From Bradyrhizobium sp. (GTDB taxonomy: Bacteria; Pseudomonadota; Alphaproteobacteria; Rhizobiales; Xanthobacteraceae), in NCBI RefSeq assembly GCF_022844465.1, contig NZ_JALHLP010000002.1, positions 1 to 64,000 of the forward strand: a DNA stretch of 64,000 bases, in the 5' to 3' direction. The notes under the pieces were generated by a model that had not been told where the DNA came from, searched no databases, and worked only from the letters and a program-made list of their open reading frames with translations. The position numbers were made by a program, and so were the translations under genes. The stretch's first letter is position 1, and every line of letters starts with the position of its first letter. Below are positions 9,850 to 20,577 of this stretch, piece by piece.

Positions 9850-10689
9850 TCAACCCTTCGCGCGGCCCTCGCGCTGCCGCGCCCATTGCGCGTCGGTCCA
9901 CTGCAGCAGATCCTCAGCGCCGGAGCTGCGCAGATGCGAGCCGCCGTCCTGCACCACCATCTCGCCATTGATATAGCCGGCCTGGTCGGAAATCAGGAAG
10001 CTCGCCAAATTGGCAAGCTCGCCATGTTCGCCGGCGCGGCCGAGCGGGTTGCGGTGCGACCAGCTCTCGTCGCGGCCCTGGGGACGCAGTTGACCCGAAG
10101 CTCCCGGGGTCGGGAACGCGCCGGGCGCGATCGCGACCGTGCGCACGCCCTTCGGACCCCATTCGACCGCCAGGCTTTTCGTCATCGCAAGCACGGCGGA
10201 CTTCGCCATCGACGACGGCACCGTGAAGGCGCGGCCGGTGATCGTCGATGTCGAGAGAATGCTCAGCACCACGCCCTCGTGTCCGCCTTCGATCCAGCGC
10301 TTGCCCGCGGCGAGCGTGCAGTACATCGTGCCGTGCAGCGTCGGCGCCAGGATCGCGTCCGCCGCGCGGAACGACAGATGCTCGGTCTGCGCGATGAAGG
10401 TTGCGGCGGCATTGTTGACCAGCACGTCGAGCGGCGCCTCGCGCCAGACCTCGTCCATCAAGGCATCGACCGCCGCGCCGTCGCGGATATCGCACCTTGC
10501 CACCGCGACCTTGCCGCCGAAATCAGCGCGCATCTGCGCCGCGGTCGCCTCCAGCAATTCGAGCCGGCGGCCGCAGATCACCAGCTCCGCGCCGAGTTCG
10601 ACGAAGCGGCGTCCCATCGCAGCGCCGAGCCCCGAGCCGCCGCCCGTGATCAATATCCGCTTCCCAGCCAGCAAACCCTTTTCAAACAT
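9850..10689 (-). CDS. Short-chain dehydrogenase lacking the usual catalytic Tyr
   Basis: The 279-residue Rossmann protein has the NAD(P) motif TGGGSGLG (about residues 15-22), NNAA, and the substrate-side motif SILSTS. At the active site, where classical SDRs read YxxxK, this protein reads SSMAK: Lys is kept but Tyr is replaced by Ser. The same loss is typical of the 2,4-dienoyl-CoA reductase/trans-2-enoyl-CoA reductase subgroup, and LAVEWGPKGVR after it also fits that group. An acyl-CoA reductase role in unsaturated fatty acid oxidation is therefore more likely than an alcohol dehydrogenase. The ATG at 10689 follows GAGGGG. It diverges from the quinone oxidoreductase gene. Confidence 0.8.
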   Translation of the reverse strand: MFEKGLLAGKRILITGGGSGLGAAMGRRFVELGAELVICGRRLELLEATAAQMRADFGGKVAVARCDIRDGAAVDALMDEVWREAPLDVLVNNAAATFIAQTEHLSFRAADAILAPTLHGTMYCTLAAGKRWIEGGHEGVVLSILSTSTITGRAFTVPSSMAKSAVLAMTKSLAVEWGPKGVRTVAIAPGAFPTPGASGQLRPQGRDESWSHRNPLGRAGEHGELANLASFLISDQAGYINGEMVVQDGGSHLRSSGAEDLLQWTDAQWARQREGRAKG

Positions 10690-10805
10690 CGTTTGAATCC
10701 CCTCGATCGCCATAAGCCCACGCATCCGAAACGGATTGTAGCCCGGCTGCAAATCCGGCATGAAGCATCAAGCCTTCCTTTTGCGTCTGAAAATCAGGTG
10801 TGTCC

Positions 10806-11780
10806 ATGAAAGCCATCCTCTGCACGCAGTATTGCCAACCCGACGATCTCGTGCTGGCCGAGCTGCCGGATCCCGTGGCCGAGCCGGGCCAGGCGGTGAT
10901 CAGAATCAAGTCCGCGGCGCTGAATTTCTTCGACATCCTGATGATACAGGGCAAGTACCAGATCAAGCCGCCGTTTCCGTTTTCGCCGGCGGCCGAAGTC
11001 GCGGGCGTGATCGAAAGCGTCGGCACCGGCGTCACCGAGCTGAAGGTCGGCGACCGCGTGGTGGCGTCCTGCGGCCATAATGGCGCGCGCGAAAAGATCG
11101 CGTTGCCGGCGGATACGATCGTGAAGATTCCCGACAATCTGGATTTCGATCGCGCCGCCGGGATCATCATCATCTACGGCACTGCGCTGCACGCGCTGGA
11201 AGATCGCGCCAGCCCCAAGCCCGGCGAGACGCTTGCCGTGCTGGGCGCCGCCGGCGGTACCGGCCTTGCGGCCTGCGAACTCGGCAAGCTGATGGGCCTG
11301 AAGGTGATCGCCTGCGCGTCATCGGACGAGAAGCTCGAGTTTGCGAAGGCGCATGGCGCCGAACTCACGCTGAACTACGCCAAGGAAGATTTGAAGGAAG
11401 GGCTGAAGCGGCTGACCGGCGGCAAGGGTGTCGACATTGTCTTTGATCCGGTCGGCGGCAGCTATGCCGAGGCGGCGCTGCGCGCCATCGCCTGGGAGGG
11501 ACGGTTCCTGGTGATCGGCTTTGCGGCCGGCGACATACCGAAGATGCCGCTCAATCTGGCTCTGCTCAAGGGCTGCGACATCCGCGGCGTGTTCTGGGGC
11601 GCATGGACCCGGCTCAACCAGAAAAAGAACCGCGCCAATCTTGAAAAGCTCGTCAAGTGGACCGCGGAAGGCAGGATTTCCTCGCACGTCGACCGCACCT
11701 TTCCGCTGGCGCAAACCGCCGAAGCGCTGAAAGTGCTCGCCGGCCGCAAGGCGATGGGCAAGGTGATCCTGCATCCCTGA
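10806..11780 (+). CDS. NADPH:quinone oxidoreductase family (zinc-free MDR)
   Basis: The 324-residue protein is a medium-chain dehydrogenase/reductase of the quinone-oxidoreductase type: GroES-like domain (about 1-115) with no zinc-binding Cys cluster, then a Rossmann domain with GAAGGTGLAA and FDPVGG. It probably reduces quinones or alpha,beta-unsaturated carbonyls with NADPH. ATG at 10806 is preceded by AGGTG. It diverges from an SDR gene of the dienoyl-CoA-reductase type, so both may serve the same acyl or enone metabolism, but this is inference. Confidence 0.88.
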   Translation: MKAILCTQYCQPDDLVLAELPDPVAEPGQAVIRIKSAALNFFDILMIQGKYQIKPPFPFSPAAEVAGVIESVGTGVTELKVGDRVVASCGHNGAREKIALPADTIVKIPDNLDFDRAAGIIIIYGTALHALEDRASPKPGETLAVLGAAGGTGLAACELGKLMGLKVIACASSDEKLEFAKAHGAELTLNYAKEDLKEGLKRLTGGKGVDIVFDPVGGSYAEAALRAIAWEGRFLVIGFAAGDIPKMPLNLALLKGCDIRGVFWGAWTRLNQKKNRANLEKLVKWTAEGRISSHVDRTFPLAQTAEALKVLAGRKAMGKVILHP

Positions 11781-12136
11781 GTCACGGCGCGCAGGCGCCG
11801 CCGCGCCTCGCTCGGCGTTTTCCGAACGGCAGTCTTCGCCATGATCGATACGCCGCGGCCCCTGCGCGTCGGGGCCCGCTGACCGGCGACGCGCGTCGTC
11901 TCGACGAGATGACCCGCGCGATGTTCGCGTACTGTGTCTATCGGATGCGAAGCTCCGCCCCAATCAAACCAAGATATCTCCCAATTCGCGCGAGCTCAGG
12001 TCGTCTTTTGAGCCCATTCCGCGTGCGAGTTTAGCGCCTGGTAAAGCGGGGGTCGGATGCGCCGACAATAGCCAAGAAACGAAGAAACAGCGCGGCGGTG
12101 ACGCTCGTTATTGCGTTCAGGAGTGGGGAGATCGCC
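11781..12136. other. 356-bp intergenic region, no gene seen
   Basis: Between the quinone oxidoreductase and the Sel1-like gene I see no ORF with coding character, no clear hairpin with a T-tract and no tRNA. It presumably holds the promoter of the downstream group. Confidence 0.5.
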
Positions 12137-13150
12137 ATGGTGGAGAATACGAGGCTGGCTCGGTCCAGAGAAGCGCTCGACAGGTTCGATGAAGCCATCC
12201 GCGATCCTCGATTGTATGAGGAGCAAAGATATGACGAGCGGCACGAGCGACCCCACGCGCTGTCCTACGAGCCGGACGAGGCCGCGCCGGGTGAGCCGCC
12301 GCCACACGCCCCGGTACCGCTCTTCCTCTCCAATCATGAGGATCGATTCCAGCAGGAGCTTTCCCGGTACACCTTCGCAAGCGGCGGTGAGTTTGCGAGC
12401 GGCCGCCTGAAGAAGTCACGGCTGCCGCGTATCGCGACCGGCGTCGTTTCGATATCGGCGATAGGCGCCCTGCTCGCGTTGCTGTCGATCGATTCGACGC
12501 GTGCCGTGATCTTCCGGGGCTCGCTCGGCGGCAGTGTGCCTGCTCAATTCGGCGCGGTCCAACCGGAACCGGCCACACCAGCGCAGCAGCGCATCGCCGC
12601 GCCGCCCGTCACAGCACCGTCCGCTACATCGCCGCCGGTAACAGCAGAAGCTTCGGCGCCTGACGCTGCCGCAGCCCGGCGCTCGCCGGCCGACGCCATG
12701 GCCTGGGCGTCGCCGACACGCGATGAAATCGCCGCTGCCTATCAAGGAACGACCAGGAGCAAGTCGGCGCCTGAGCCGGCAGCGCGCGAGGCCGCCCGTG
12801 AGGCGACCTCGACCGCCCCCGCGGTCCGCGAGGCCGCGCCGGCAACCCGCGAAACCGCACCGACACGACGGATCAATCCGGACGAACTCGCCGCGCTCCT
12901 GAAGCGGGCCAAGGGCCTGCTTGCGATCGGCGACATCGCGTCTGCGAGGTTGCTGCTCGAACGGGCGGCGGACGCGCGCGAAGCCGAGGCCGCGCTGATG
13001 CTGGCCGGAACCTATGACCCGCAGGTGCTGGGTAGCCATGACATGCGCAGCGTTTCGCCCGATCCCGCGGCGGCGCGGGTCTGGTACCAGAAGGCTGCCC
13101 AACTCGGTTCGGCCGACGCACAGCGCCGTCTCGGCCAGCTGCAGCGATAG
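12137..13150 (+). CDS. Membrane-anchored protein with Sel1-like repeats
   Basis: The 337-residue protein has a charged cytoplasmic N-terminus of about 95 residues, one membrane helix (about residues 97-118, RIATGVVSISAIGALLALLS), a long Ala/Pro-rich periplasmic linker and a C-terminal helical region with LLERAADAREAEAALMLAGTYDP and AARVWYQKAAQLGSADAQRRL, which are Sel1/TPR-like repeats for protein contact. ATG at 12137 has GGGGAG upstream. It lies 52 bp before a TAXI binding protein gene in the same direction and is probably co-transcribed. The function is unknown; the arrangement suggests a scaffold for the TAXI proteins that follow. Confidence 0.72.
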   Translation: MVENTRLARSREALDRFDEAIRDPRLYEEQRYDERHERPHALSYEPDEAAPGEPPPHAPVPLFLSNHEDRFQQELSRYTFASGGEFASGRLKKSRLPRIATGVVSISAIGALLALLSIDSTRAVIFRGSLGGSVPAQFGAVQPEPATPAQQRIAAPPVTAPSATSPPVTAEASAPDAAAARRSPADAMAWASPTRDEIAAAYQGTTRSKSAPEPAAREAAREATSTAPAVREAAPATRETAPTRRINPDELAALLKRAKGLLAIGDIASARLLLERAADAREAEAALMLAGTYDPQVLGSHDMRSVSPDPAAARVWYQKAAQLGSADAQRRLGQLQR

Positions 13151-13202
13151 CGACCTCTCGAAGAAACCGAAACCACTCGAACGATATGACGCAGGGGGTT
13201 AC

Positions 13203-14375
13203 ATGCGACGCTTATTTGGAATGGCCTTGCTTGCCGTGACGGCGACTTGCGGCCCGACCGCCCGAGCCGCCGATACCGAATACGACCCGGCCAAGGTCAG
13301 TGAAAGTCTGAAGGCCATTTTCCAGTTCGGTTCGGTCGCCACCAAGCAGGCGCTGAATGCGAATACGGTCACCCTGATTTCCGGCACGATCGGCGGCACC
13401 TATGTGCAGTTCGGCGCCGACCTCGCCTCCGTGCTCGACGACGGAAACAAGTTGCGCGTACTTCCGATCGTCGGGCGCGGTTCGGTGCAGAGCGTCGCCG
13501 ACATCCTGTTCCTGCAGGGCGTCGATCTGGGGATCGTGCGGGCCGACACCCTCGACTACCTCGAAAGGAAGGGCTTCGCAAAGGACATCAAGAAGCAGTT
13601 CACCTATGTGACCAAGCTCTACAATGAAGAGATGTACGTCATCGCTTCGAAATCGGTTCGCAGCCTGAGCGACCTTAACGGCAAGAAGGTCAGCGTCGAC
13701 CTTCCGAACGGCGGCACCTTCGTCACCGCCGCGATCGTGTTCGAACGGCTCGGCATCAAGCCGAGTTTCCTCTATCTCGAACAGCGCATCGCGATGGAAA
13801 AGATGCGCGCCGGCGAGATCGACGCGGTGGTTGCCGTGGGCGGCAAGCCGTACAAATCCGTCGCCGCGTTCAAGGACGACCGCTTCCATCTGGTCCCGGT
13901 GGATTACTCGAAGCCGTTGCAGAACGACTATTTGCCGGCGAGCCTGACGGCCAAGGATTATCCGAACCTGATTGCGGAAGGTGAAAGCGTCGACACCATC
14001 GCGGTGCCGGCGGTGCTGGCCGCCTATAACTGGGCGCCCAACACGGAACGGTACCGCAAGCTGGCCCAGTTCGTGGACGCCTTCTTCACCAAGTTTCCGA
14101 CCTTCCAGAACCCGCCCTTCCATCCGAAGTGGAAGGAGGTTTCGCTGTCGGCGCCGTTGCCGGACTGGCAGCGGCTTCCGGTTGCCGAGCAATGGTTGAA
14201 GAGCCGCAACATCGAGGCCGTGACGCGCGCCAAGTTCGACGACTTCCTGAAACAGAGCCCGGCGACAGCCGCAACGGTGAAGACGGGCGCCGACAAGGAA
14301 GCCCTGTTCAAGCAGTTTCAGGCCTGGGAAGCCGAGAGGAACGCCAGGGCGCAGGTTCGACCGGCGGCTCGATAA
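13203..14375 (+). CDS. TAXI family solute-binding protein, secreted
   Basis: The 390-residue protein has a signal peptide (residues 1-22, ending ARA) and a TAXI-type periplasmic binding domain (TLISGTIGGTYVQFGADLASVL, GSVQSVADILFLQGVDLGIV, KKVSVDLPNGGTF, MRAGEIDAVVAVGGKP). TAXI proteins normally feed a fused DctQM-type TRAP permease, but no permease gene lies nearby. The C-terminal about 90 residues (after NPPFHPKW) are longer than in standard TAXI proteins and mostly helical. Start ATG 13203 follows a GGGGG run and opens the signal peptide. Ligand unknown. Confidence 0.83.
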   Translation: MRRLFGMALLAVTATCGPTARAADTEYDPAKVSESLKAIFQFGSVATKQALNANTVTLISGTIGGTYVQFGADLASVLDDGNKLRVLPIVGRGSVQSVADILFLQGVDLGIVRADTLDYLERKGFAKDIKKQFTYVTKLYNEEMYVIASKSVRSLSDLNGKKVSVDLPNGGTFVTAAIVFERLGIKPSFLYLEQRIAMEKMRAGEIDAVVAVGGKPYKSVAAFKDDRFHLVPVDYSKPLQNDYLPASLTAKDYPNLIAEGESVDTIAVPAVLAAYNWAPNTERYRKLAQFVDAFFTKFPTFQNPPFHPKWKEVSLSAPLPDWQRLPVAEQWLKSRNIEAVTRAKFDDFLKQSPATAATVKTGADKEALFKQFQAWEAERNARAQVRPAAR

Positions 14376-14382
14376 CCGCCGG

Positions 14383-14769
14383 CTACTGCGTCACATCGGC
14401 GGTGTCGATCCCGCGCTTCAGCGCGGCGCGGGCGGCCTCGCGATGCACCTCGGTGATGTGGCCGGCGACCAGGCGGATGGCGGTCGCCAGCACCGCGGCG
14501 TCGTCGGTAAAGCCGAGTAGCGGCAGCATGTCCGGCATGAAATCGAACGGCAGGATGAAATAGGCGACGGCGCCGAGCAGCGCCGCCTGAACGTGGCGCG
14601 GGGTCTGACTGTCAAACGCGCAATAATAGGCGGCGAGCAAATCCTCGGCGAAGGGCAGCTTCGCCACCACCTGCTTCAGCTTGACCCAGAAGCGCCGACG
14701 CACGCCCTCGTGGTCCTGCGCCAGCTGTTCGGCCGGCTCGAAACCCGCGCCATGATCGGAAGATACCAT
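14383..14769 (-). CDS. YkvA family (DUF1232) membrane protein
   Basis: The 128-residue protein contains the DUF1232/YkvA core (about residues 55-100): a hydrophobic stretch, then YFILPFDFMPDMLPLLGFTDD, whose Pro/Asp pattern defines the family. The family is small, membrane-associated and of unknown function. The ATG has AAGGAG eight bases upstream. It is convergent with the TAXI gene, with only 7 bp between the stops. Confidence 0.83.
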   Translation of the reverse strand: MVSSDHGAGFEPAEQLAQDHEGVRRRFWVKLKQVVAKLPFAEDLLAAYYCAFDSQTPRHVQAALLGAVAYFILPFDFMPDMLPLLGFTDDAAVLATAIRLVAGHITEVHREAARAALKRGIDTADVTQ

Positions 14770-14875
14770 CGCAACGCTCCTTCGAATCCGCCGCGGCGAA
14801 TCGCCCCCGCTCGGCTCCGTTACGAAGAACAGTTGGGGTTGTCCGGCGGCAGCCGCAAGATCGCCGCCCGGGAAC

Positions 14876-15181
14876 TCAGGAGACCCCCAATTGTCGGGCG
14901 ATCGCGTTCATGGCCCTGGCCAGATCGATGTCGCGCCGGGTGACGCCGCCGGCATCATGGGTGGTCAGCACCACTTCGACCGTCCTGTAGACGTTCTTCC
15001 ATTCCGGGTGGTGATCATTCTTTTCGGCCACCAGCGCGGCGCGGGTCATGAAACCGAAGGCTTCGTTGAAATCCTTGAAGGTAAAGGTCCGGGCGATCGC
15101 CTCGCGGCCGGCCGTCTCGGACCAGCCGGAAAGCTCCGTCAACGCTGAATTCCGCGCCTCTGCAGACAGCCGCTCCGTCAT
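14876..15181 (-). CDS. phhB: Pterin-4a-carbinolamine dehydratase
   Basis: The 101-residue length and the signature [16 protein letters not shown] ... KNDHHPEW identify a pterin-4a-carbinolamine dehydratase. It dehydrates 4a-hydroxytetrahydrobiopterin to regenerate the pterin cofactor of aromatic amino acid hydroxylases; in bacteria without such a hydroxylase it may act in molybdopterin or folate metabolism. The ATG at 15181 has an excellent GGAGGTGG upstream. A frame extending to 15484 runs antisense into the next gene and is not used. No phenylalanine hydroxylase gene is in the window. Confidence 0.92.
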   Translation of the reverse strand: MTERLSAEARNSALTELSGWSETAGREAIARTFTFKDFNEAFGFMTRAALVAEKNDHHPEWKNVYRTVEVVLTTHDAGGVTRRDIDLARAMNAIARQLGVS

Positions 15182-15396
15182 GACCACCTCCGCTTGCTCG
15201 CTGCCGCTACCATAACACCTGGGTGGGTCGTGGCGAGGCGCCAAAAATAGGCCGCAGACCGGCCCAATGCCATTTTGGTGGACGATGGTAACCATGACGC
15301 AGATGTCACCACGGCCTGGCAAGAAGTTTGCTAAGAATATTCGGTTAAGCGTGCCGGCGACGTGACCTTTCACATCTAACGATGGTCCAGGGATTG

Positions 15397-16812
15397 ATGA
15401 CCGACGCCTCCCTTTCGCCGGACAAGCCGACCCCGCCCCGACCGGCGAAGCGGCGGCTGCTGTTTGTCGCGCTGGCCGGCGCACTGGCGCTCCTCGGCGC
15501 GTTGGCCGCCAGCTATTACTTCGCGTCGCGGACGGTTACGCTGCGAATCGCGGTCGGCCCCGCCAACAGTGACGATCTCAGGGCAGTCCAGGCGTTGACG
15601 CAGGCCTTCAACAACCAGCGCAGCAGCCAGGTTCGGTTGCGTCTGGTGCAGACCGATGGCGCCGCGGCAAGCGCGGCGCTGCTCGGCGAGAGCAAGGCCG
15701 ACCTCGCCATCATCCGGGGTGACCTTGAGGTGCCGCGAAATGCCCAGGCGGTGGCAACGCTACGCAAGAACGTCGCGGTGCTCTGGGCACCCAATGCCGG
15801 CAAGGCCAAGGGCAAGAAGGCCGCGCCCGGCATCACGAAGATCACGCAGCTCTCCGGACGTCGCATCGGCGTCGTCGGCCGCACCGAGGCCAATGTCAGC
15901 TTGCTGAAGTTGATCCTGCGACAGTACGGCGTCGATCCGAGCAAGGTTGAGATCCTCCAGTTTCCGGTCAACGAGGCCACCGACGCCATCCGCAGCCAGA
16001 AGGCCGACGCCTATCTCGCAGCCGGCCCGGTCAACAGCAAGATTACCGCGGACGCGATCACGGCTTCGATGCGCGACGGCGGAACACCGACATTCCTCGC
16101 GATCGACTCGGCCGCGGCGATTGCGCAAAACCACCCCGCCTACGAGGCTTCCGAGATTCCTGCCGGAACCTTTGGCGGCGCGCCGGACCGGCCGGAGGAG
16201 GAGGTCAAGACGATCGGCTTCTCGCATCATATTGTGGCGCGCAAAGCGGTCTCCGAATCGACCGTAGCCGCCTTTACCCGGCAGTTGTTCGCAGTCCGGC
16301 AAGCGCTGAAGAACGAATTTCCGCTGGCGGCGAAGATAGAGACGCCGGATACCGACAAGGACGCCACGATTCCGGTCCATCCAGGTGCAGCCGCCTTTGT
16401 CGATGGCGAGGAAAAAACCTTTCTCGACCGCTACAGCGACTATATCTGGTGGGGACTGATGGGGCTGTCGGCGATGGGTTCGGTCGGCGCCTGGTTTGCC
16501 GGCTACCTCAGGAAGGACGAGCGTAGCGTCAACACCCCGCAGCGCGACCGGCTTCTGGACATGCTCACCGCCGCCCGCCAGTGCGATTCGATGGAAGAAC
16601 TCGACCAGATGCAGTCGGAAGCGGACGCCATTCTGCGCGAGACGCTGCAATGCTACGAGCATGGCGCGATCGAGGAAGGCACGCTGACCGCCTTCAACAT
16701 CGCGATCGAGCAGTTCCACAACGCGGTGGCCGACCGCAAGGCGCTGTTGATGAGCGCACCGCAGAGCCTGCTACGGGCCAGCGCCCAGTTCCGCGCAGCC
16801 AGCAGTTCCTGA
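15397..16812 (+). CDS. Membrane-tethered TAXI family protein with cytoplasmic tail
   Basis: The 471-residue protein has a short Pro-rich N-terminus, a membrane helix (about 20-43), a TAXI-type binding domain (about 47-330: [43 protein letters not shown]), a second membrane helix (about 348-370, [21 protein letters not shown]) and a helical C-terminal tail of about 100 residues that would lie in the cytoplasm. This topology, a ligand-binding domain held outside and an inside tail, resembles a sensor rather than a transporter subunit. ATG at 15382 would add five residues; 15397 follows AGGGA. No permease is adjacent. The function is unknown. Confidence 0.78.
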   Translation: MTDASLSPDKPTPPRPAKRRLLFVALAGALALLGALAASYYFASRTVTLRIAVGPANSDDLRAVQALTQAFNNQRSSQVRLRLVQTDGAAASAALLGESKADLAIIRGDLEVPRNAQAVATLRKNVAVLWAPNAGKAKGKKAAPGITKITQLSGRRIGVVGRTEANVSLLKLILRQYGVDPSKVEILQFPVNEATDAIRSQKADAYLAAGPVNSKITADAITASMRDGGTPTFLAIDSAAAIAQNHPAYEASEIPAGTFGGAPDRPEEEVKTIGFSHHIVARKAVSESTVAAFTRQLFAVRQALKNEFPLAAKIETPDTDKDATIPVHPGAAAFVDGEEKTFLDRYSDYIWWGLMGLSAMGSVGAWFAGYLRKDERSVNTPQRDRLLDMLTAARQCDSMEELDQMQSEADAILRETLQCYEHGAIEEGTLTAFNIAIEQFHNAVADRKALLMSAPQSLLRASAQFRAASSS

Positions 16813-16932
16813 TCGACCAAGTTCTTCGGCCATGTCAGGATCGAGGGCGCCAGCGGCCAGTTGACGGTCACGTTGCGGGACCGAGCCGATGTCGCGCTGT
16901 GGTCGACGACGCTCGATCCCAAACCGCTGTAG
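16813..16932 (+). pseudogene. Remnant resembling the C-terminus of a PhoD-type alkaline phosphatase
   Basis: Directly after the TAXI stop codon, in the same frame, 39 sense codons to a TAG encode STKFFGHVRIEGASG... TVTLRD ... VALWSTTLDP. From memory, this closely resembles the last beta-strands of PhoD/alkaline phosphatase D proteins of Bradyrhizobium. There is no start codon or upstream catalytic domain, so it reads as the leftover end of a deleted or rearranged gene. The assignment depends on recollection of the family and needs a protein search. Confidence 0.45.
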
Positions 16933-16956
16933 CGTCGCGAAAGCTACCGCTTACCG

Positions 16957-17328
16957 CTAGGAGCCGCCATTTTTCAGCAGCGCCTGCAACGCTTCCGTCG
17001 AGTGGGGCTTGGCCAGTCGAGGCTTGCCCGCGAAAACCGCCGGAAGCTTCGCGTCGACGCCGTAGCCGGTGACGAAGGCAAAGGGAACGTCCAGCGACTG
17101 CAGCCTTTCGGCGACGGCAAAGCTCTTCTCTCGGATCAGCCCGACATTCAGCAGCGCGAATTCCGGGGCCCGGTGTTCGATCAGCTCAAGCGCCTTGGCC
17201 ACATTGGCCGCAGTCCGCACTTCCTTCACGCCAAAGCCGAGAAGCGTGTCTTCGAAGTCGAGCGCGATGATCGGATCGTCCTCGACCACCAGCACGTCGC
17301 TGGGCATACCGGTAGGCGCGGGTTCCAT
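16957..17328 (-). CDS. Stand-alone receiver-domain protein without phosphoacceptor Asp
   Basis: The 123-residue protein is a single CheY-like receiver domain: acidic triad EDD (16-18), switch Thr in FVTGYG (about 87) and conserved Lys in AKPHS (about 106). The phosphorylation-site Asp is replaced by Asn61 (FALLNVGL; codon AAT). It can therefore not be phosphorylated in the normal way and may be a constitutive or binding-only regulator. It has no output domain. ATG at 17328 follows GGGGCAAG. It diverges from a Crp/Fnr regulator. Confidence 0.82.
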   Translation of the reverse strand: MEPAPTGMPSDVLVVEDDPIIALDFEDTLLGFGVKEVRTAANVAKALELIEHRAPEFALLNVGLIREKSFAVAERLQSLDVPFAFVTGYGVDAKLPAVFAGKPRLAKPHSTEALQALLKNGGS

Positions 17329-17532
17329 GTTCTTGCCCCATCAACATTCGGCAGTTTAATTGGAAGACCCGGGCCGAAGCCCCGGGGAGGTGGAGGTCAG
17401 TCGACCGCCCATGAGCGCATCGCCGGTTCCGAACCTGAAACCACCACATGTTGGCGCCGTCGTCTGTGCACTAGTGGACATATAGATCCGATGGGATCAA
17501 TTATTGTCCCCGGTGGGGAAGGGGAACATCCA

Positions 17533-18288
17533 ATGCCTTCGCAACGCCGCGATGCGGTCGCCGATCGGCCGTTCAACAATCTGCTGCGCCGATTGAACGA
17601 CGCCGACTTCGCGCTGATCGAGCCCGATCTCGCGATGACTGAGGCCAATCCAAGCGATTTGCTTTACAACCCCGGCGACAATGTCGGGACCGTCCACTTC
17701 CCCTGCGGCCCCAGTCTGGTGTCCTGCATGGTGACCAACGAGGACGGCCGCGACGTCGAGACCATCCTGATCGGCCGCGAAGGCGCGGTCGGCGGCATCG
17801 TCAGCCAGGGACATCTGCCGGCCTATACCCGCATCACCGTCAAGTTTGCCGGCCCGTTCGCGCGGCTGCCGGTCGGCAAGCTCGACGCGGCGAAATCGAA
17901 GTCAAGGACGCTCGACAACATCTTCGCGCGCTACGCTGATTGCATGCTGGCCCAGATCTTCCAGTCCACCGCCTGCAACGCGATCCATTCGATCGAACAA
18001 CGTACCGCGAAATGGATCCTTGCCGCGATGGAGCGCACCGACGGCAAGGACGTGGTGCCCCTGACCCACGAACAGCTGGCGACCCTGCTCGGGGTCGGCC
18101 GCTCCTACGCCAGCCGGGTCATCCAGATCTTCAAGGCGGAAGGGACGCTGGAGACGCGGCGCGGCTCGATCCTGGTTCGCAACCCGGACGCGCTGCAGAA
18201 CCGGTCCTGCCGTTGCAATGAGGCCGTCAAGGCCCATTTCGAGGAGGTGCTGCGGGGGGTCTATCCCGACCCCGAAAAGGGCACTTAG
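17533..18288 (+). CDS. Crp/Fnr family transcriptional regulator
   Basis: The 251-residue protein has an N-terminal cyclic-nucleotide-binding-like beta-barrel (about 15-135, with NPGDNVGTVHF and GREGAVGG) and a C-terminal HTH_Crp domain (about 150-225, LTHEQLATLLGVGRSYASRVIQIF). The four-Cys iron-sulfur motif of FNR is absent. In the recognition helix the usual ExxSR is SYASR, so the DNA target may differ from the FNR box. I chose ATG 17533, eight bases after AAGGGG; an ATG at 17491 is in frame but lacks a site. A cluster of Cys (RSCRC) lies near the C-terminus. Target genes are unknown. Confidence 0.86.
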   Translation: MPSQRRDAVADRPFNNLLRRLNDADFALIEPDLAMTEANPSDLLYNPGDNVGTVHFPCGPSLVSCMVTNEDGRDVETILIGREGAVGGIVSQGHLPAYTRITVKFAGPFARLPVGKLDAAKSKSRTLDNIFARYADCMLAQIFQSTACNAIHSIEQRTAKWILAAMERTDGKDVVPLTHEQLATLLGVGRSYASRVIQIFKAEGTLETRRGSILVRNPDALQNRSCRCNEAVKAHFEEVLRGVYPDPEKGT

Positions 18289-18412
18289 AGCGCTTTCAAG
18301 CGGTTCGCGACAGGCTCCATGCCGGTCATGCCAAAATCGATCAACCGAATGCCAAACAAACCATTGTTTTTTGGCGTTTTCTGAATATATTGCGCTGCAA
18401 CGCGTAAGGTAT

Positions 18413-18441
18413 GCCCGGTCCTTTGGCCGGGCTTCCTTTTT
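18413..18441 (+). terminator. Rho-independent terminator
   Basis: GCCCGG and CCGGGC (6-8 bp stem with G-T extension) are followed by TTCCTTTTT. It lies 125 bp after the Crp/Fnr gene and 120 bp before typA, so it probably ends the Crp/Fnr transcript. Confidence 0.6.
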
Positions 18442-18487
18442 GGGGCGAGGTTCGAGGCCGATAGCCCCATTCGCATTTCAGGTTTTG

Positions 18488-18533
18488 AGCGCGATCCGGA
18501 AAAGTGGGTCCCGGTTTTCCGGAGAGATCGCGC
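18488..18533 (+). repeat. Palindromic intergenic repeat, family A, copy 1
   Basis: Outer arms GCGCGATC/GATCGCGC enclose CGGAAAA and TTTTCCG arms around a short loop. A second copy with the same layout is at 24181-24227 on the other strand. The element ends 27 bp before typA. It would form a two-part stem in RNA or a cruciform in DNA. Confidence 0.75.
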
Positions 18534-18560
18534 GTTCCTTGCACGACCAGAAGAAGAGCC

Positions 18561-20387
<1,827 letters not shown>

Positions 20388-20398
20388 GCCTCCACTCT

Positions 20399-20538
20399 CG
20401 TCATGCCCCGCCAACGGGTCGCGCGAATGCGCGCCCGATGACAGGCTCAGGCGGGGCGTCCAGTACGCTGAGGCCTATCGGCCGTATCACTATCGTCTCT
20501 GGGATAATGGATCACCCGCCTTCGCGGGTGATGACGGC
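20399..20538. repeat. Palindromic intergenic repeat, family B
   Basis: The stretch holds CGTCATGCCCCGCC paired with GGCGGGGC, an inner GCGC-gaat-GCGC hairpin and a second hairpin ATCACCCGC-CTTC-GCGGGTGAT at 20511-20532. It fills most of the typA to amine-oxidase gap. The form 'CGTCATGCCCCGC... GGATCACCCG... ATGACGG' is typical of mobile-looking intergenic repeats in Bradyrhizobium. Confidence 0.7.
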
Positions 20539-20577
20539 CATGCGGGGCAGCTTCAGGCGTGGCGGCGAACGTGCTAG

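Noticed and set aside
13014..13202. Upstream extension of the secreted TAXI gene
   Set aside because: It overlaps the Sel1-like gene in another frame; the ATG at 13203 opens a proper signal peptide.
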